NCBI GenBank assembly: GCA_028280115.1 | Contig: JANQMJ010000018.1 | Span: 1 to 64,000 of the forward strand | From: Parvularculaceae bacterium | GTDB lineage: Bacteria; Pseudomonadota; Alphaproteobacteria; Caulobacterales; Parvularculaceae | Length of the DNA stretch: 64,000 nt | Reading direction: 5' to 3' | Shown: one piece after another, positions 51,358-60,366 of the stretch | How the letters are laid out: each line of letters starts with the position of its first letter | Numbering within the stretch: the stretch's first letter is position 1 | The notes under the pieces: model-generated | Seen by the model: the letters and a program-made list of their open reading frames with translations, nothing else | Database searches by the model: none | Told to the model about the DNA's origin: nothing | Translations under genes and position numbers: made by a program

Positions 51358-52725
51358 ATGACTGCTAAAGGTTCCAGCGCCGACGGCGCCCGCCAGCGCT
51401 GGTCTTCGCGATTCGCCTTTCTCATGGCGACCATCGGCGCCGCCGTCGGGCTGGGCAATCTCTGGCGTTTTCCGTTTCAAACCGGCGAGAACGGCGGCGC
51501 GGCCTTCGTGCTGATCTATCTCCTGTGTGTCGTCTTTATCGCTTATCCGATCCTGATCGGCGAAATCGCCATTGGACGGCGCAAGGGTCTTTCCGCCCTC
51601 GGTTCCATTCGCGAACTGGCGAAAGAGGCCGGACATGCCTCGTTCTGGGCGATCGCCGGCCTGATCGGCATTGCGGCGAGTTATCTCGTGCTGACGACCT
51701 ATAGCGTCGTCGCCGGCCAGATCCTGTCGTTCTCGTTCATGTCCTTCATGGGCGTGTTCGCCGAACGCGAGCCGGACGCGTCGCTGCCGCTTTATAGCGG
51801 CGTCTATCCGCTTTTATGGTTCAGCCTGTTTCTCGGGCTGACCATGCTGGTGGTCGCGCGCGGATTACAGTCGGGCATCGAACGGCTGGTGACGACGCTG
51901 ATGCCGGTGTTTTTCTTCATGCTCGCAGGGCTCAGCGTTTACGCGCTGGCGACCGGCGCCGCCGGCGAAGCGATCGATTATCTCTTCGCGCCGCGCTTTA
52001 GCGAGCTTTCCCCCGAAGTCGTGCTCGCCGCCCTGGGCCAGGCGTTTTACTCGGTCGCGGTCGGCACCGCAGGGATGATCACCTACGGCGCCTATCTCGA
52101 CAAGAAAGAGAGCATCGCCCTTAACAGCGCCTATATCGCCGGCGCGGATACGCTCGTCGCCATCGTCTCCGGGCTGATGATTTTTCCCATCGTCTTTTCC
52201 TCCGCCATCAGCCCTGACGCCGGTATGGGACTGATTTTCGACACGCTGCCGGCGGTTTTCATGTCCATGCCCGCCGGTTCGGTGGTCGGCGGTTTGTTTT
52301 ATTTTCTCGCCTTCATCGCGGCGCTGACCTCGTCGATCATCATGCTGTTGGTCGCGGTCGTTCTTGTGGAGGAATGGCTGGGGCTGAAACGCCTACCCGC
52401 TGTCTTATTACTCGGGGCCATCGCCTGGATCGCCGGGGCCGCGGGACTGTCCGTTGAAGGACTCGCCGAAACCATCGATTACATCGCCGGCAGCATCCTG
52501 TTGCCGCTCGCCGCTCTGCTCGGCGCCGTCTTCGCCGGCTGGATCGTTCCTCGCGCCATGATGCGCGACGAACTGCATAATGCGAGCGAATACACGTTCC
52601 GGTTCTGGCGGTTTTTTATTCGCTACTTTGCACCCGTCGCGGTCTCGATCACGCTGCTTCTCGGCCTTGATGCGAGGTTCAACTTCGGCCTTAACGCCTT
52701 TATCGCCGGACTGACCGGCAGCTGA
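51358..52725 (+). CDS. sodium-dependent transporter (NSS/SNF family)
   Basis: A 455-residue symporter of the neurotransmitter:sodium family with about eleven membrane helices, starting at ATG 51358. TM1 is FAFLMATIGAAVGLGNLWRFPFQTGENGG, including the unwound sodium-binding part, and TM6 is LGQAFYSVAVGTAGMITYGAYL. The substrate of bacterial homologues is usually an amino acid; here unknown. It is followed by a closely related gene on the same strand, a tandem duplication. Confidence 0.9.
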   Translation: MTAKGSSADGARQRWSSRFAFLMATIGAAVGLGNLWRFPFQTGENGGAAFVLIYLLCVVFIAYPILIGEIAIGRRKGLSALGSIRELAKEAGHASFWAIAGLIGIAASYLVLTTYSVVAGQILSFSFMSFMGVFAEREPDASLPLYSGVYPLLWFSLFLGLTMLVVARGLQSGIERLVTTLMPVFFFMLAGLSVYALATGAAGEAIDYLFAPRFSELSPEVVLAALGQAFYSVAVGTAGMITYGAYLDKKESIALNSAYIAGADTLVAIVSGLMIFPIVFSSAISPDAGMGLIFDTLPAVFMSMPAGSVVGGLFYFLAFIAALTSSIIMLLVAVVLVEEWLGLKRLPAVLLLGAIAWIAGAAGLSVEGLAETIDYIAGSILLPLAALLGAVFAGWIVPRAMMRDELHNASEYTFRFWRFFIRYFAPVAVSITLLLGLDARFNFGLNAFIAGLTGS

Positions 52726-52922
52726 GCAAAAAACCTCAATAACAACAAAGCGTTGGGCCGTATTCAGAAGACAGTCGTTAACGCCGACGCACCCTTTACG
52801 CGCCGCCGAAAAGGACGGTTTTTTCTATTCTTGCCCGCCGGCTCATGCCAAAACCCTTGAAAAGGTTCTGGTTTTTCGCCCAGATCGGGCGCGAGGGGAA
52901 CCGTCGACAGGGAGGATCATCC

Positions 52923-54287
52923 ATGGCCGGTGCAACGCCGCAATGGACTTCACGATTTGCATTTCTCATGGCCGCGATCGGTTCGGCGGTCGGACTGGGC
53001 AATCTTTGGCGTTTCCCGTTTCAGACCGGCGAGAACGGCGGCGCGGCCTTCGTCATCGTTTATCTGATCTGCGTCGTTTTCGTCGCCTATCCGATTTTGA
53101 TGGGCGAATTGTCCGTGGGACGCCATAAGGGGCTTTCCGCTGTCGGATCGACGCGTCAACTCGCCAAGGACATCGGCAAGTCGGAAGCCTGGGGGATCGT
53201 CGGCTGGGCCGGCCTTCTCGCAGCATTCACCATCCTGACGACCTACTCCATCATCGCCGGTCAGGTGATCGCCTATGGCGTGATGTCGTTCATGGGGGAA
53301 TTCGCCGGGCGCGTCGCCTCCGACGCGGCCCAGGTCGCGCCGCTTTATAATGACGCAACGCCGCTTCATCCTCTTCTTTGGCATACGGGTTTCATGGCGA
53401 TTACGATCGTGGTCGTCTCCGCCGGCCTTCATGGCGGCATTGAGCGGGTCGTCACCATCCTCATGCCCTTGTTTTTCGTCATGCTGGCCGGACTGTGCGT
53501 TTATGCGCTGGCGACCGGCGCCGCCGGCGAAGCGGTCGCCTATCTCTTTACCCCCGACTTTTCAGCGCTCACGCCGGCGATGGTGCTTGCCGCCCTGGGC
53601 CAGGCGTTTTTCTCCATCGGCGTCGGCGGGGCGATCATGATCACTTACGGTTCATTCCTGTCGAAGGACGAAAATATCGGCAGCAGCGGCGCGATCATCG
53701 CCGGTTCCGACACCATGGTCGCAATCGTCGCCGGCCTGATGATTTTTCCGATCGTTTTCGCCAACGGCCTCGATCCCGCCGCTGGGGCCGGACTCATTTT
53801 CGGCGCCTTGCCGGCTGTGTTCGCGGGCATGCCGGCGGGATCGATCATCGGCGGGTTGTTCTTCTTCCTGGCGTTCATCGCCGCGCTCACCTCGTCGATC
53901 TCGCTGCTGCTCGCCGTCGCCTCCGCCGGCCAGGAGCAGCTCGGCCTGGGCAAAACCCTTTCGGCCGTCATCTTCGGCGCGCTTGCCTGGACCGTCGGCG
54001 CGGCCACGGTGCTGATCTCCGGCCTTGGCGGCTGGGTCGACTTTGTCGGCGGCAGCATTTTCCTGCCCATGGGCGGCTTGCTGATCGCCGTCTTCGCCGG
54101 CTGGGTCGTGCCTCGGGAGATCATGCGCAAGGAGCTTCGCAACACCAATCGCTGGCTGTTCCGTTTCTGGCGGTTTTTCATCCGCTATGCGGCGCCGATC
54201 GCGGTGGCGCTGATCATCGTGCTCGGCGTCGATGAAAAATTCAATTTCGGGCTAAACGCCTTCATCACCGGACTGACGGGGGGCTGA
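52923..54287 (+). CDS. sodium-dependent transporter (NSS/SNF family), paralogue
   Basis: A 454-residue paralogue of the preceding transporter, starting at ATG 52923 after AGGGAGGA. TM1 FAFLMAAIGSAVGLGNLWRFPFQTGENGGAAFV and the end FNFGLNAFITGLTGG mirror its neighbour; LLTTYS and LSALTPAMVLAALGQAFFSIGVGGAIMITYGSFL correspond in place. The main differences are in TM2-TM3 loops and the extracellular region (APLYNDATPLHPLL), suggesting different substrates. The 197 bases between the two hold a possible promoter but no gene. Confidence 0.9.
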   Translation: MAGATPQWTSRFAFLMAAIGSAVGLGNLWRFPFQTGENGGAAFVIVYLICVVFVAYPILMGELSVGRHKGLSAVGSTRQLAKDIGKSEAWGIVGWAGLLAAFTILTTYSIIAGQVIAYGVMSFMGEFAGRVASDAAQVAPLYNDATPLHPLLWHTGFMAITIVVVSAGLHGGIERVVTILMPLFFVMLAGLCVYALATGAAGEAVAYLFTPDFSALTPAMVLAALGQAFFSIGVGGAIMITYGSFLSKDENIGSSGAIIAGSDTMVAIVAGLMIFPIVFANGLDPAAGAGLIFGALPAVFAGMPAGSIIGGLFFFLAFIAALTSSISLLLAVASAGQEQLGLGKTLSAVIFGALAWTVGAATVLISGLGGWVDFVGGSIFLPMGGLLIAVFAGWVVPREIMRKELRNTNRWLFRFWRFFIRYAAPIAVALIIVLGVDEKFNFGLNAFITGLTGG

Positions 54288-54318
54288 GGCCGACGCTGCT
54301 CAACCCGGCAAAGCCGGC

Positions 54319-54935
54319 AAAAGCGGGGCGCCATTGGCCCTCTTCGCGTTTGGAGACTTTCCCGGTTTCAAGCCGAAAATTCCCAAATGTGGGGCGCCAT
54401 TTCGCGACTGCTCCGCGTCATCCCGGACGCCCCGCGCGCGAATGCGCGCGAATCATCATTTGACCGCCTTCGCGGTCGGGACAGCATCTTTGATGATGCA
54501 ATGCTGCCTGCCCCCGACTTGATCGGGGGATCCGGGACCGCCATCGGCCGGCGCCGGCGTTGTTTCAAGCGATCCCGGATCAGCAAAGCAGCATTTCATG
54601 CCGCGCAGCGCACGGGATGACGGCGGCAGTGTGAGGCAGGCGCAGCCTTCCCGTTCAGCGCGCAAGCTATCCCCGCACCGTTGGGAAACAATGTTCACAA
54701 TGTCAAAGAGCATGCGCGGGCGGATGGAAATCCCATCCCTCGCACATGAGCATCTCAGGAGGTCTTTGCGGTGTTTGCGACGTTCCGTTTTTATGGGAGT
54801 CCGTCGCATCGTATTGGCCTTCATCGACGCTGGAAGGGAGTATACGGCCTCCCGGAAGGTGTTCGATATCTATCGACGCAATGCGGGTTTCAAGGCCGAA
54901 TACCCTCCTGGGGTTGTATTCGTTGAGGCAAGTTC
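54319..54935. repeat. composite ~610-bp repeat, copy B (inverted copy of 12010-12615)
   Basis: Same three blocks as copy A on the opposite strand: GGGGCGCCATT...GGGGCGCCATTT (54319-54405), a two-module GTCATCCCG...GGGATGACG unit with inserted cassette and CCCCCGACTTGATCGGGGG (54418-54622), and the block with a boxA-like motif (ATGTTCACAATGTCAAAGAG at 54691-54710 is its complement) and the palindrome TCGATATCTATCGA (54863-54876). Confidence 0.8.
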
Positions 54936-54959
54936 GCCTTATCGGGACGTGGGTTTTGA

Positions 54960-55093
54960 ACGTCATCCCGGATGCAACGCAGCATGGAATGCTGCTTTGC
55001 TGATCCGGGATCGCTTGAAACAAACTCGGCGCCGACCGATGGCGATCCCGTGTCGGCAGCGCGTCATTTCACGCCGCGCAGCGCACGGGATGA
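54960..55093. repeat. two-module hairpin repeat
   Basis: CGTCATCCCGGATGCAACGC...GATCCGGGATCGC followed by GATCCCGTGTCGG...GCACGGGATGACG; the two modules are in reverse order compared with the units at 3040 and 50318. Confidence 0.75.
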
Positions 55094-55117
55094 CGCACGA
55101 TATTTTTTCAGCACAGA

Positions 55118-55405
55118 TCAGTGCATGAGCGTTTCGTAAAGATCGTCCCAGTCCGGATTAATGGATTCGATCAGCTGGTTTTTCCACGCACGGCGCCACT
55201 TCTTGATTTATTTTTCGCGCGCAATGGCGTCTTCGATCCGGTCATATTGTTCACAATAAAGAAGCTTCGTAAGCCCGTATCGTTTGCAGAATTGAGACCC
55301 TTCGCCGGTTTTATGCTGATAAACCCGCGCGCCGATTTCCGCCGTCACGCCGGTATAGAGCGGGCCATTCCTGCGGTTTCCCATAAAGTAAACATAGCCG
55401 GCCAT
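55118..55405 (-). pseudogene. GIY-YIG nuclease family protein, interrupted by a nonsense codon
   Basis: A UvrC-like small GIY-YIG protein. The N-terminal part reads MAGYVYFMGNRRNGPLYTGVTAEIGARVYQHKTGEGSQFCKRYGLTKLLYCEQYDRIEDAIAREK, with Y-V-Y and Y-T-G-V-T for the GIY-YIG motif. A TAA at 55208-55210 then stops it. The same frame continues with IKKWRRAWKNQLIESINPDW and ends LYETLMH at a TGA (55118-55120). The missing codon is where relatives have Gln in REKQIKKW, so a single CAA to TAA change explains it. The gene lies between two hairpin repeats. Either broken or read through. Confidence 0.85.
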
Positions 55406-55436
55406 ATTCGCGACAATAACGACAATGTCCGCCTAC

Positions 55437-55595
55437 CGTCATCCCGTGCGCGGCCCAGCATCTTCGATGATGCGCCGCAGACACGGGATCACCCTGCTCC
55501 AGCCCCCTTTGGACAGTGATCCCGGATCCCCCGATCAAGTCGGGGGCAGGCAGCATTGCATCACTTCGTGCTGCAAAGCATCCGGGATGACGCCG
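55437..55595. repeat. two-module hairpin repeat with inserted cassette
   Basis: GTCATCCCGTGCGCGG...CACGGGATC and GATCCCGGATC...CATCCGGGATGACG, with an inserted CCCCCGATCAAGTCGGGGG and GCAGCATTGCATCACTTCGTGCTGC. It lies between the GIY-YIG pseudogene and purL. Confidence 0.75.
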
Positions 55596-55640
55596 TCACT
55601 GATTTTGGGAGATTGGAATTTGGCGGGTTAAAACGCGCCC

Positions 55641-58385
55641 CTACCCCCGCCCCTCCGTTTCAAGCGCCAGCGCATGAAGCTCGCCGCCCATGCGGCCTTT
55701 CAAGGCGCGGTACACCAACTGATGTTGTTGCACACGCGACTTGCCGTCGAACGCCGAGGAAACGATGCGCGCGCGGTAGTGATCGCCGTCGCCGGCGAGA
55801 TCCTCGATCTCGATTTCCGCATCGGGCATCGCCTCGAGAATGAGCTTTCTGATGTCGTCGGCGGCCATGGGCATGGGACTGGTCTCCTTCGCGGTTTCGC
55901 CGTTCATGTATGCCGGCAGGGCGGATTCGAAAATATCATTGAGATCAAGCAGCGACAGCGCATCCTTGCCGTCCAGCAGAAGGTCCGGGCCGCCGAAACG
56001 GCCGATCTTCGAGGCCTGAATGCCCGCCATCGCGGCTTTGAGCAGCAGCGTGTCGGCGGCGGCGGGCGCGGCGGCGACGAGATAGCGGCCCTGGTCCTCG
56101 CCGAACCAGAAAGCGGCCTTGCGCTGTTTGACCGGCGTCGTGAGATTGAGCCCCCGGCCCGAGGCCAGCGCCATTTCCGCGGCGGCGACGATCAGCCCGC
56201 CGTCGGCGACATCGTGACAGGCCGTGACCAGCCCTTCATCGATCAGCTTGCGGATGAGTTCGCCGGCCTTGCGCTCGCCCGCAAGATCGACCGGCGGCGG
56301 CGCGCCCTCCGCGATGCCGAAAAGATCGCGCAGGTAAAGCGACTGGCCGAGCCAGCCGCGGGTCACGCCCACGGCGATCAGTTCCTCGCCGGCCTCCGCC
56401 CCGCCGATGCGCACCGCCTTGGCGGCGTCTTCAAGGACGCCCACGCCGCCGACCGCGGGAGTGGGCGGGATGGCGACGCCATTGGTCTCGTTATAAAGCG
56501 AGACATTGCCCGACACGACCGGATAGCCGAGCGCCGAACACGCCTCGCTCATGCCTTCGACGGCGGCGACGAACTGGCCCATGATTTCCGGCCGCTCGGG
56601 ATTGCCGAAATTGAGACAGTTAGTGATCGCCAGGGGCGCCGCGCCGACCGCGCAGATATTGCGATAGCTTTCCGCCACGGCCTGCTTGCCGCCTTCGCGC
56701 GGATCGGCCTTGACGTAGCGCGGCGTCACGTCGGTTGAGATGGCGAGCGCGCGGTTGGCGCCATGCACGCGCACCAGCGCCGCATCGCCGCCGGGGCCGA
56801 TCACGGTGTCGCCCATGACGGTGTGGTCGTACTGCTCCCAGATCCAGCGCCGCGAACACAAATCCGGGCTCGCCATGAGCCGCGCCAGCGCCGTCAGGAC
56901 GGTGTCGGCGCCTGGGGTCTCTGCAAGCGGGACTTCCTCTTCGCGCTTTTCCACATCGGCCGCCTGGATAATGTCCGTCGCTGCGAGGTTGCGCGCGGCG
57001 TCTTCAAGCCCGCCGAAGACGTCGCCGTTCGACTGTGCGCGCACATAGATGCGCGCTTCGCCGGCGGAAACGTTAAGGCCCGCCGCCTCGACGGCGCAGT
57101 TGTCGCCCAAACGGTCTTCGATCAGCGTCTTGGCGATGGTTTGCATCTCGTCGCGCGATTTGTCCGGCGCGCGCAGGACGACCTGCGCTTCGTTGAAACG
57201 CATGACCGGATCGCTCAGCGGCGCCGGTTTGGCCGGCTCGTCGTAAGGCCGGTCGTAATTCGGAGCCTCGTCGGCCAGCGGCCTGACCGGCATGTCGGCG
57301 ACCGTCTCGCCCTTGTGCCTGATGACCAGCCGGCCGCTGTCGGTGGTTAAGCCGATGACCGCAAAATCGACGCCCCATTTTTCGAAAATCGCCCGCGCTT
57401 CGTCTTCCCGGCCGGGCTTTAACACCATGAGCATGCGCTCCTGGCTTTCCGACAGCATCATGTCATAGCCCGTCATGTTCTCTTCGCGCTGGGGCACCTT
57501 GTCGAGATCGAGTTCGAAACCCCCTCCTCCTTTAGCCGCCATTTCGACCGAGGACGAGGTAAGCCCCGCCGCGCCCATGTCCTGAATGGCGATGATGGCG
57601 TCGGACGCCATCAGTTCAAGACAGGCTTCGAGCAGCAGTTTTTCCGTAAACGGATCGCCCACCTGAACCGTGGGGCGCTTTTCATCGGACGCTTCGTCGA
57701 ATTCGGCGCTCGCCATGGTGGCGCCGTGAATGCCGTCGCGGCCGGTCTTGGAGCCTACATAGACCACCGGATTGCCGGCCCCGCGCGCGGCGGAATAAAA
57801 AATCCGCGCCTTTTGCGCCACGCCCACGGTCATCGCGTTAACGAGAATATTGCCGTTATAGCCGGCATCGAAATTGGTTTCGCCGCCGACCGTGGGCACG
57901 CCCATGCAGTTGCCGTAACCGCCGATGCCGCCGACCACGCCGGAAACCAGATGACGGGTTTTGGGATGGCCCCACGCGCCGAAGCGCAGCGCATTCATAT
58001 TGGCCACGGGCCGCGCGCCCATGGTGAAGACGTCGCGCATGATCCCGCCGACGCCGGTCGCCGCGCCCTGATAGGGCTCGATGAAGCTCGGATGGTTATG
58101 GCTTTCCATCTTGAAAACGGCGGCGAGCGGAATGCCGTCGGCGTCGGCGCCAATATCGATGACGCCGGCGTTCTCGCCCGGCCCCTGCACCACCCAGGGC
58201 GCGGAGGTCGGCAGTTTTTTCAAATGCCGGCGCGAAGACTTGTAAGAGCAGTGTTCAGACCACATGACCGAGAAGACGCCGAGTTCGAGCAGATTGGGCT
58301 CGCGGCCCATATGGGCTTTGACCTCTTCGTATTCTTCCGGTTTGAGGCCGTGCGCGGCGACGATTTCCGGCGTGATGGCGGTCAT
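55641..58385 (-). CDS. purL: phosphoribosylformylglycinamidine synthase II fused to a C-terminal BolA domain
   Basis: PurL converts FGAR to FGAM with ATP and ammonia. Numbering the longest frame from 58442, PurL covers about 20-848: [69 protein letters not shown], then [18 protein letters not shown] and [34 protein letters not shown]. About 95 extra residues lie between the halves (411-506). No stop follows the usual end LPAYMNG; the frame continues with a complete BolA domain: [54 protein letters not shown]. An AAGGAGA site stands before an internal ATG (55874). MTAITPEI at 58385 is the homologous start. Confidence 0.9.
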   Translation of the reverse strand: MTAITPEIVAAHGLKPEEYEEVKAHMGREPNLLELGVFSVMWSEHCSYKSSRRHLKKLPTSAPWVVQGPGENAGVIDIGADADGIPLAAVFKMESHNHPSFIEPYQGAATGVGGIMRDVFTMGARPVANMNALRFGAWGHPKTRHLVSGVVGGIGGYGNCMGVPTVGGETNFDAGYNGNILVNAMTVGVAQKARIFYSAARGAGNPVVYVGSKTGRDGIHGATMASAEFDEASDEKRPTVQVGDPFTEKLLLEACLELMASDAIIAIQDMGAAGLTSSSVEMAAKGGGGFELDLDKVPQREENMTGYDMMLSESQERMLMVLKPGREDEARAIFEKWGVDFAVIGLTTDSGRLVIRHKGETVADMPVRPLADEAPNYDRPYDEPAKPAPLSDPVMRFNEAQVVLRAPDKSRDEMQTIAKTLIEDRLGDNCAVEAAGLNVSAGEARIYVRAQSNGDVFGGLEDAARNLAATDIIQAADVEKREEEVPLAETPGADTVLTALARLMASPDLCSRRWIWEQYDHTVMGDTVIGPGGDAALVRVHGANRALAISTDVTPRYVKADPREGGKQAVAESYRNICAVGAAPLAITNCLNFGNPERPEIMGQFVAAVEGMSEACSALGYPVVSGNVSLYNETNGVAIPPTPAVGGVGVLEDAAKAVRIGGAEAGEELIAVGVTRGWLGQSLYLRDLFGIAEGAPPPVDLAGERKAGELIRKLIDEGLVTACHDVADGGLIVAAAEMALASGRGLNLTTPVKQRKAAFWFGEDQGRYLVAAAPAAADTLLLKAAMAGIQASKIGRFGGPDLLLDGKDALSLLDLNDIFESALPAYMNGETAKETSPMPMAADDIRKLILEAMPDAEIEIEDLAGDGDHYRARIVSSAFDGKSRVQQHQLVYRALKGRMGGELHALALETEGRG
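55866..55889 (-). promoter_or_regulatory. internal ribosome site before the BolA domain
   Basis: On the minus strand AAGGAGA (55889-55883) is followed 8 bases later by ATG (55874) and again ATG at 55868, both in the PurL frame. Standalone BolA could be made from here even though the frame is fused upstream. Confidence 0.55.
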
Positions 58386-58477
58386 TGACGGTCCGTTGGC
58401 GAATTGCGCGGCTTCCATAGGCCGGTTGGCGCGCCCGCGCAATTCTTCCGGTTAGCGCCGGGCGCTTAATCGGCAAC

Positions 58478-58612
58478 GCAAAACCTCTCAACCCGTTTTT
58501 CCGGCGAAAGCCGGAATCCAGCAAATGGATAATGTCGGGCAAAGCCCGGCTTTTTATTTTGACTGGACCCCGACTTTCGTCGGGGAAAGCGGGAATGCGA
58601 TTCGCCCAATCC
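58478..58612. repeat. intergenic hairpin repeat, family 2
   Basis: AACGCAAAACCTCTCAACCCG, TTTCCGGCGAAAGCCGGAA, GTCGGGCAAAGCCCGGC, GGACCCCGACTTTCGTCGGG: the same order as in 7735-7960. No gene in this gap. Confidence 0.75.
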
Positions 58613-58710
58613 ACAACCTGCCCTAGCGCCGGCAAAGATAATCCTCCGGCAATCTCATGCGCATGCCGGCGATCAGCAGCGGCTGTTGCCAGGCGATTGT
58701 GCGCAGCGCG

Positions 58711-59832
58711 CTATTTCTTCGCCGGCCAGGGTTCGGCGTAAACCGCGCGGCTGACCGCCATGGACGGTCCCTCCCCGCAGACCCCGCCGACCACCGGCGA
58801 ACCCCAGACCATGATCGACTTGCCGAGCCATTCCTCGGCCGGCCGGTCCGCCGAAACCCGCCACAGGCCGCCATTGCCGGTCCGCAGGAGCAGGCAACCC
58901 TCATAGGAATCGATGATCTCGCCGGTCAACGTCATGGTCGCCGGCCCGCGCGGCGCGGCGCTCGACGGCGCGATGCCGATCTTGCCGTAATCGGGCAGGC
59001 GATAATCCGACGTCGCCGTCGCGGTCGTGCTGTAATGAGCCGCCGGAACGTCGGATGCGGATTCGGCGCCGTCGGATATATTCGTCAGTGTGCAGCTGAA
59101 TTCATCGCCCTCGGAAAGTTGTTCGACCGCCGCGAGGGCTTCGGCCGGCGTCGTGATGATATTGCGTATTTTAGCGCTCACGCCGGTTTTGCTTTTCTCC
59201 TGCAGCGTGCAGTTTACAAGCCGCACGCCAGGCGCCATCGACGGTGTCGGCGTCGATGTCGGCGCTCCCGTAAACCGTATCGTAGGGCTCGCCACGCCGG
59301 CATTGTGAATGCGCGCCGCTGAAAGTTTCTGATAGCTCATTGCGCCCGTCGCCGAATACCGCCCGCCCTGGGGCGCTTCCGGGGCCAGCCATATGGGCCG
59401 TCCCGAGGCCGCATTATGATCGCGCACCCGAATGCGATGCGCGGCCCGGCCGTCGCCGCCGCGCACGTCCGTCAGTACGTCGTCGACGGTCATGCCGGTA
59501 TCGTCGGTAAAGGGCGTGCGCCCCGCCGGGCCCGCCGCTGTCTGAGTTTCCGGCGCCGGCAATGCGGCGCTCAAGGGCGCATATGCGTCGATCTCATCGG
59601 GCAGCGCCAGATATTCGCCCGGCCGGACGTCGCTCGGATCAACGCCGGGATTGGCTTCGCGCAAGTCCGCAAGCCGGACATTGCAGCGCTTGGCGACGTC
59701 CGCGAGCGTTGTCGGCGTATCGACCGGATAGCTGCCGCCGCAGCGATTGGCCGCCGCCGGGCTCGCCGCCGCAACGGCGCCCGCGCCAATCGCCAGCAAA
59801 CCTGCCATTCGCCATTTCCGAAATGCGCTCAT
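58711..59832 (-). CDS. exported LysM-domain protein
   Basis: About 373 residues from ATG at 59832, after GGAGGGG. A signal segment (MAGLLAIGAGAVAAASPAAA) precedes a LysM-like module: YPVDTPTTLADVAKRCNVRLADLREANPGVDPSDVRPGEYLALPD, a peptidoglycan-binding fold. The middle is low-complexity Ser/Thr/Pro, and the C-terminal 70 residues (ATMTLTGEIIDSYEGCLLLRTGNGGLWRV...) resemble an OB-like beta barrel. Probably a cell-wall-bound periplasmic protein. Monocistronic. Confidence 0.75.
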   Translation of the reverse strand: MSAFRKWRMAGLLAIGAGAVAAASPAAANRCGGSYPVDTPTTLADVAKRCNVRLADLREANPGVDPSDVRPGEYLALPDEIDAYAPLSAALPAPETQTAAGPAGRTPFTDDTGMTVDDVLTDVRGGDGRAAHRIRVRDHNAASGRPIWLAPEAPQGGRYSATGAMSYQKLSAARIHNAGVASPTIRFTGAPTSTPTPSMAPGVRLVNCTLQEKSKTGVSAKIRNIITTPAEALAAVEQLSEGDEFSCTLTNISDGAESASDVPAAHYSTTATATSDYRLPDYGKIGIAPSSAAPRGPATMTLTGEIIDSYEGCLLLRTGNGGLWRVSADRPAEEWLGKSIMVWGSPVVGGVCGEGPSMAVSRAVYAEPWPAKK

Positions 59833-60366
59833 CGGACCCCTCCATCCAGAATCGTCTATGGTTAATAACACGGATTTCGCCATTTTGAGCCATTATTTCG
59901 GCTCGCAGACAATCGCCCGGCGCGCCTTGCGGCCCGGCATTTATTCACATTTGATGATAAAATATGCACATAGTGATCTGAAATTAAGCAATTTTCAGAA
60001 TACACGCGCCGCCGCTTTGCAGGGTCGCCCAAGACATCCGGGCCAGGCGCCTTGGACTTTTGCCGCTTAGCTTATCGGCCGCGCCGCCGACGGGCCGTCG
60101 CCCCTGTTGGTCTTGCCTCGTTTGCTAAAAATATGATGAGAATTTTCATCAAATTTTCTTCCGCCGAAAAAGCCGCATTAAGGTAAGTTTTCCGTATACG
60201 ACATTTCACGTCAATATCTATGCGAAAACTTAAACGGTCGCTAGCGATAAGCACAGCATGTATTAGTGCTGATTTTAATTTCTTAACCAAGATAAATTAC
60301 CCGCCATTAACGTAACAAACGATAAAACGTTGCGTGAGGCTTTGTGTATCGCGCGGAAGTTTCGTC
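59833..60366. other. 534-base AT-rich intergenic gap without a gene
   Basis: Sequence between the LysM gene and the TadG-like gene, diverging. It is clearly more AT-rich than the surroundings (for example 59940-60000 and 60120-60300). Features: the inverted repeat CTGAAATTAAGCAATTTTCAG (59978-59998) and a TGATGAGAATTTTCATCA palindrome-like site (60134-60151). It probably holds divergent promoters; nothing else is seen. Confidence 0.5.

Noticed and set aside
54598-55128. A 176-residue plus frame in the repeat cluster
   Set aside because: Crosses three separate repeat units and ends in the GIY-YIG pseudogene region; no domain.
60072-60290. A 72-residue minus frame in the AT-rich gap
   Set aside because: No ribosome site, mixed composition, and the start lies in AT-rich non-coding sequence.
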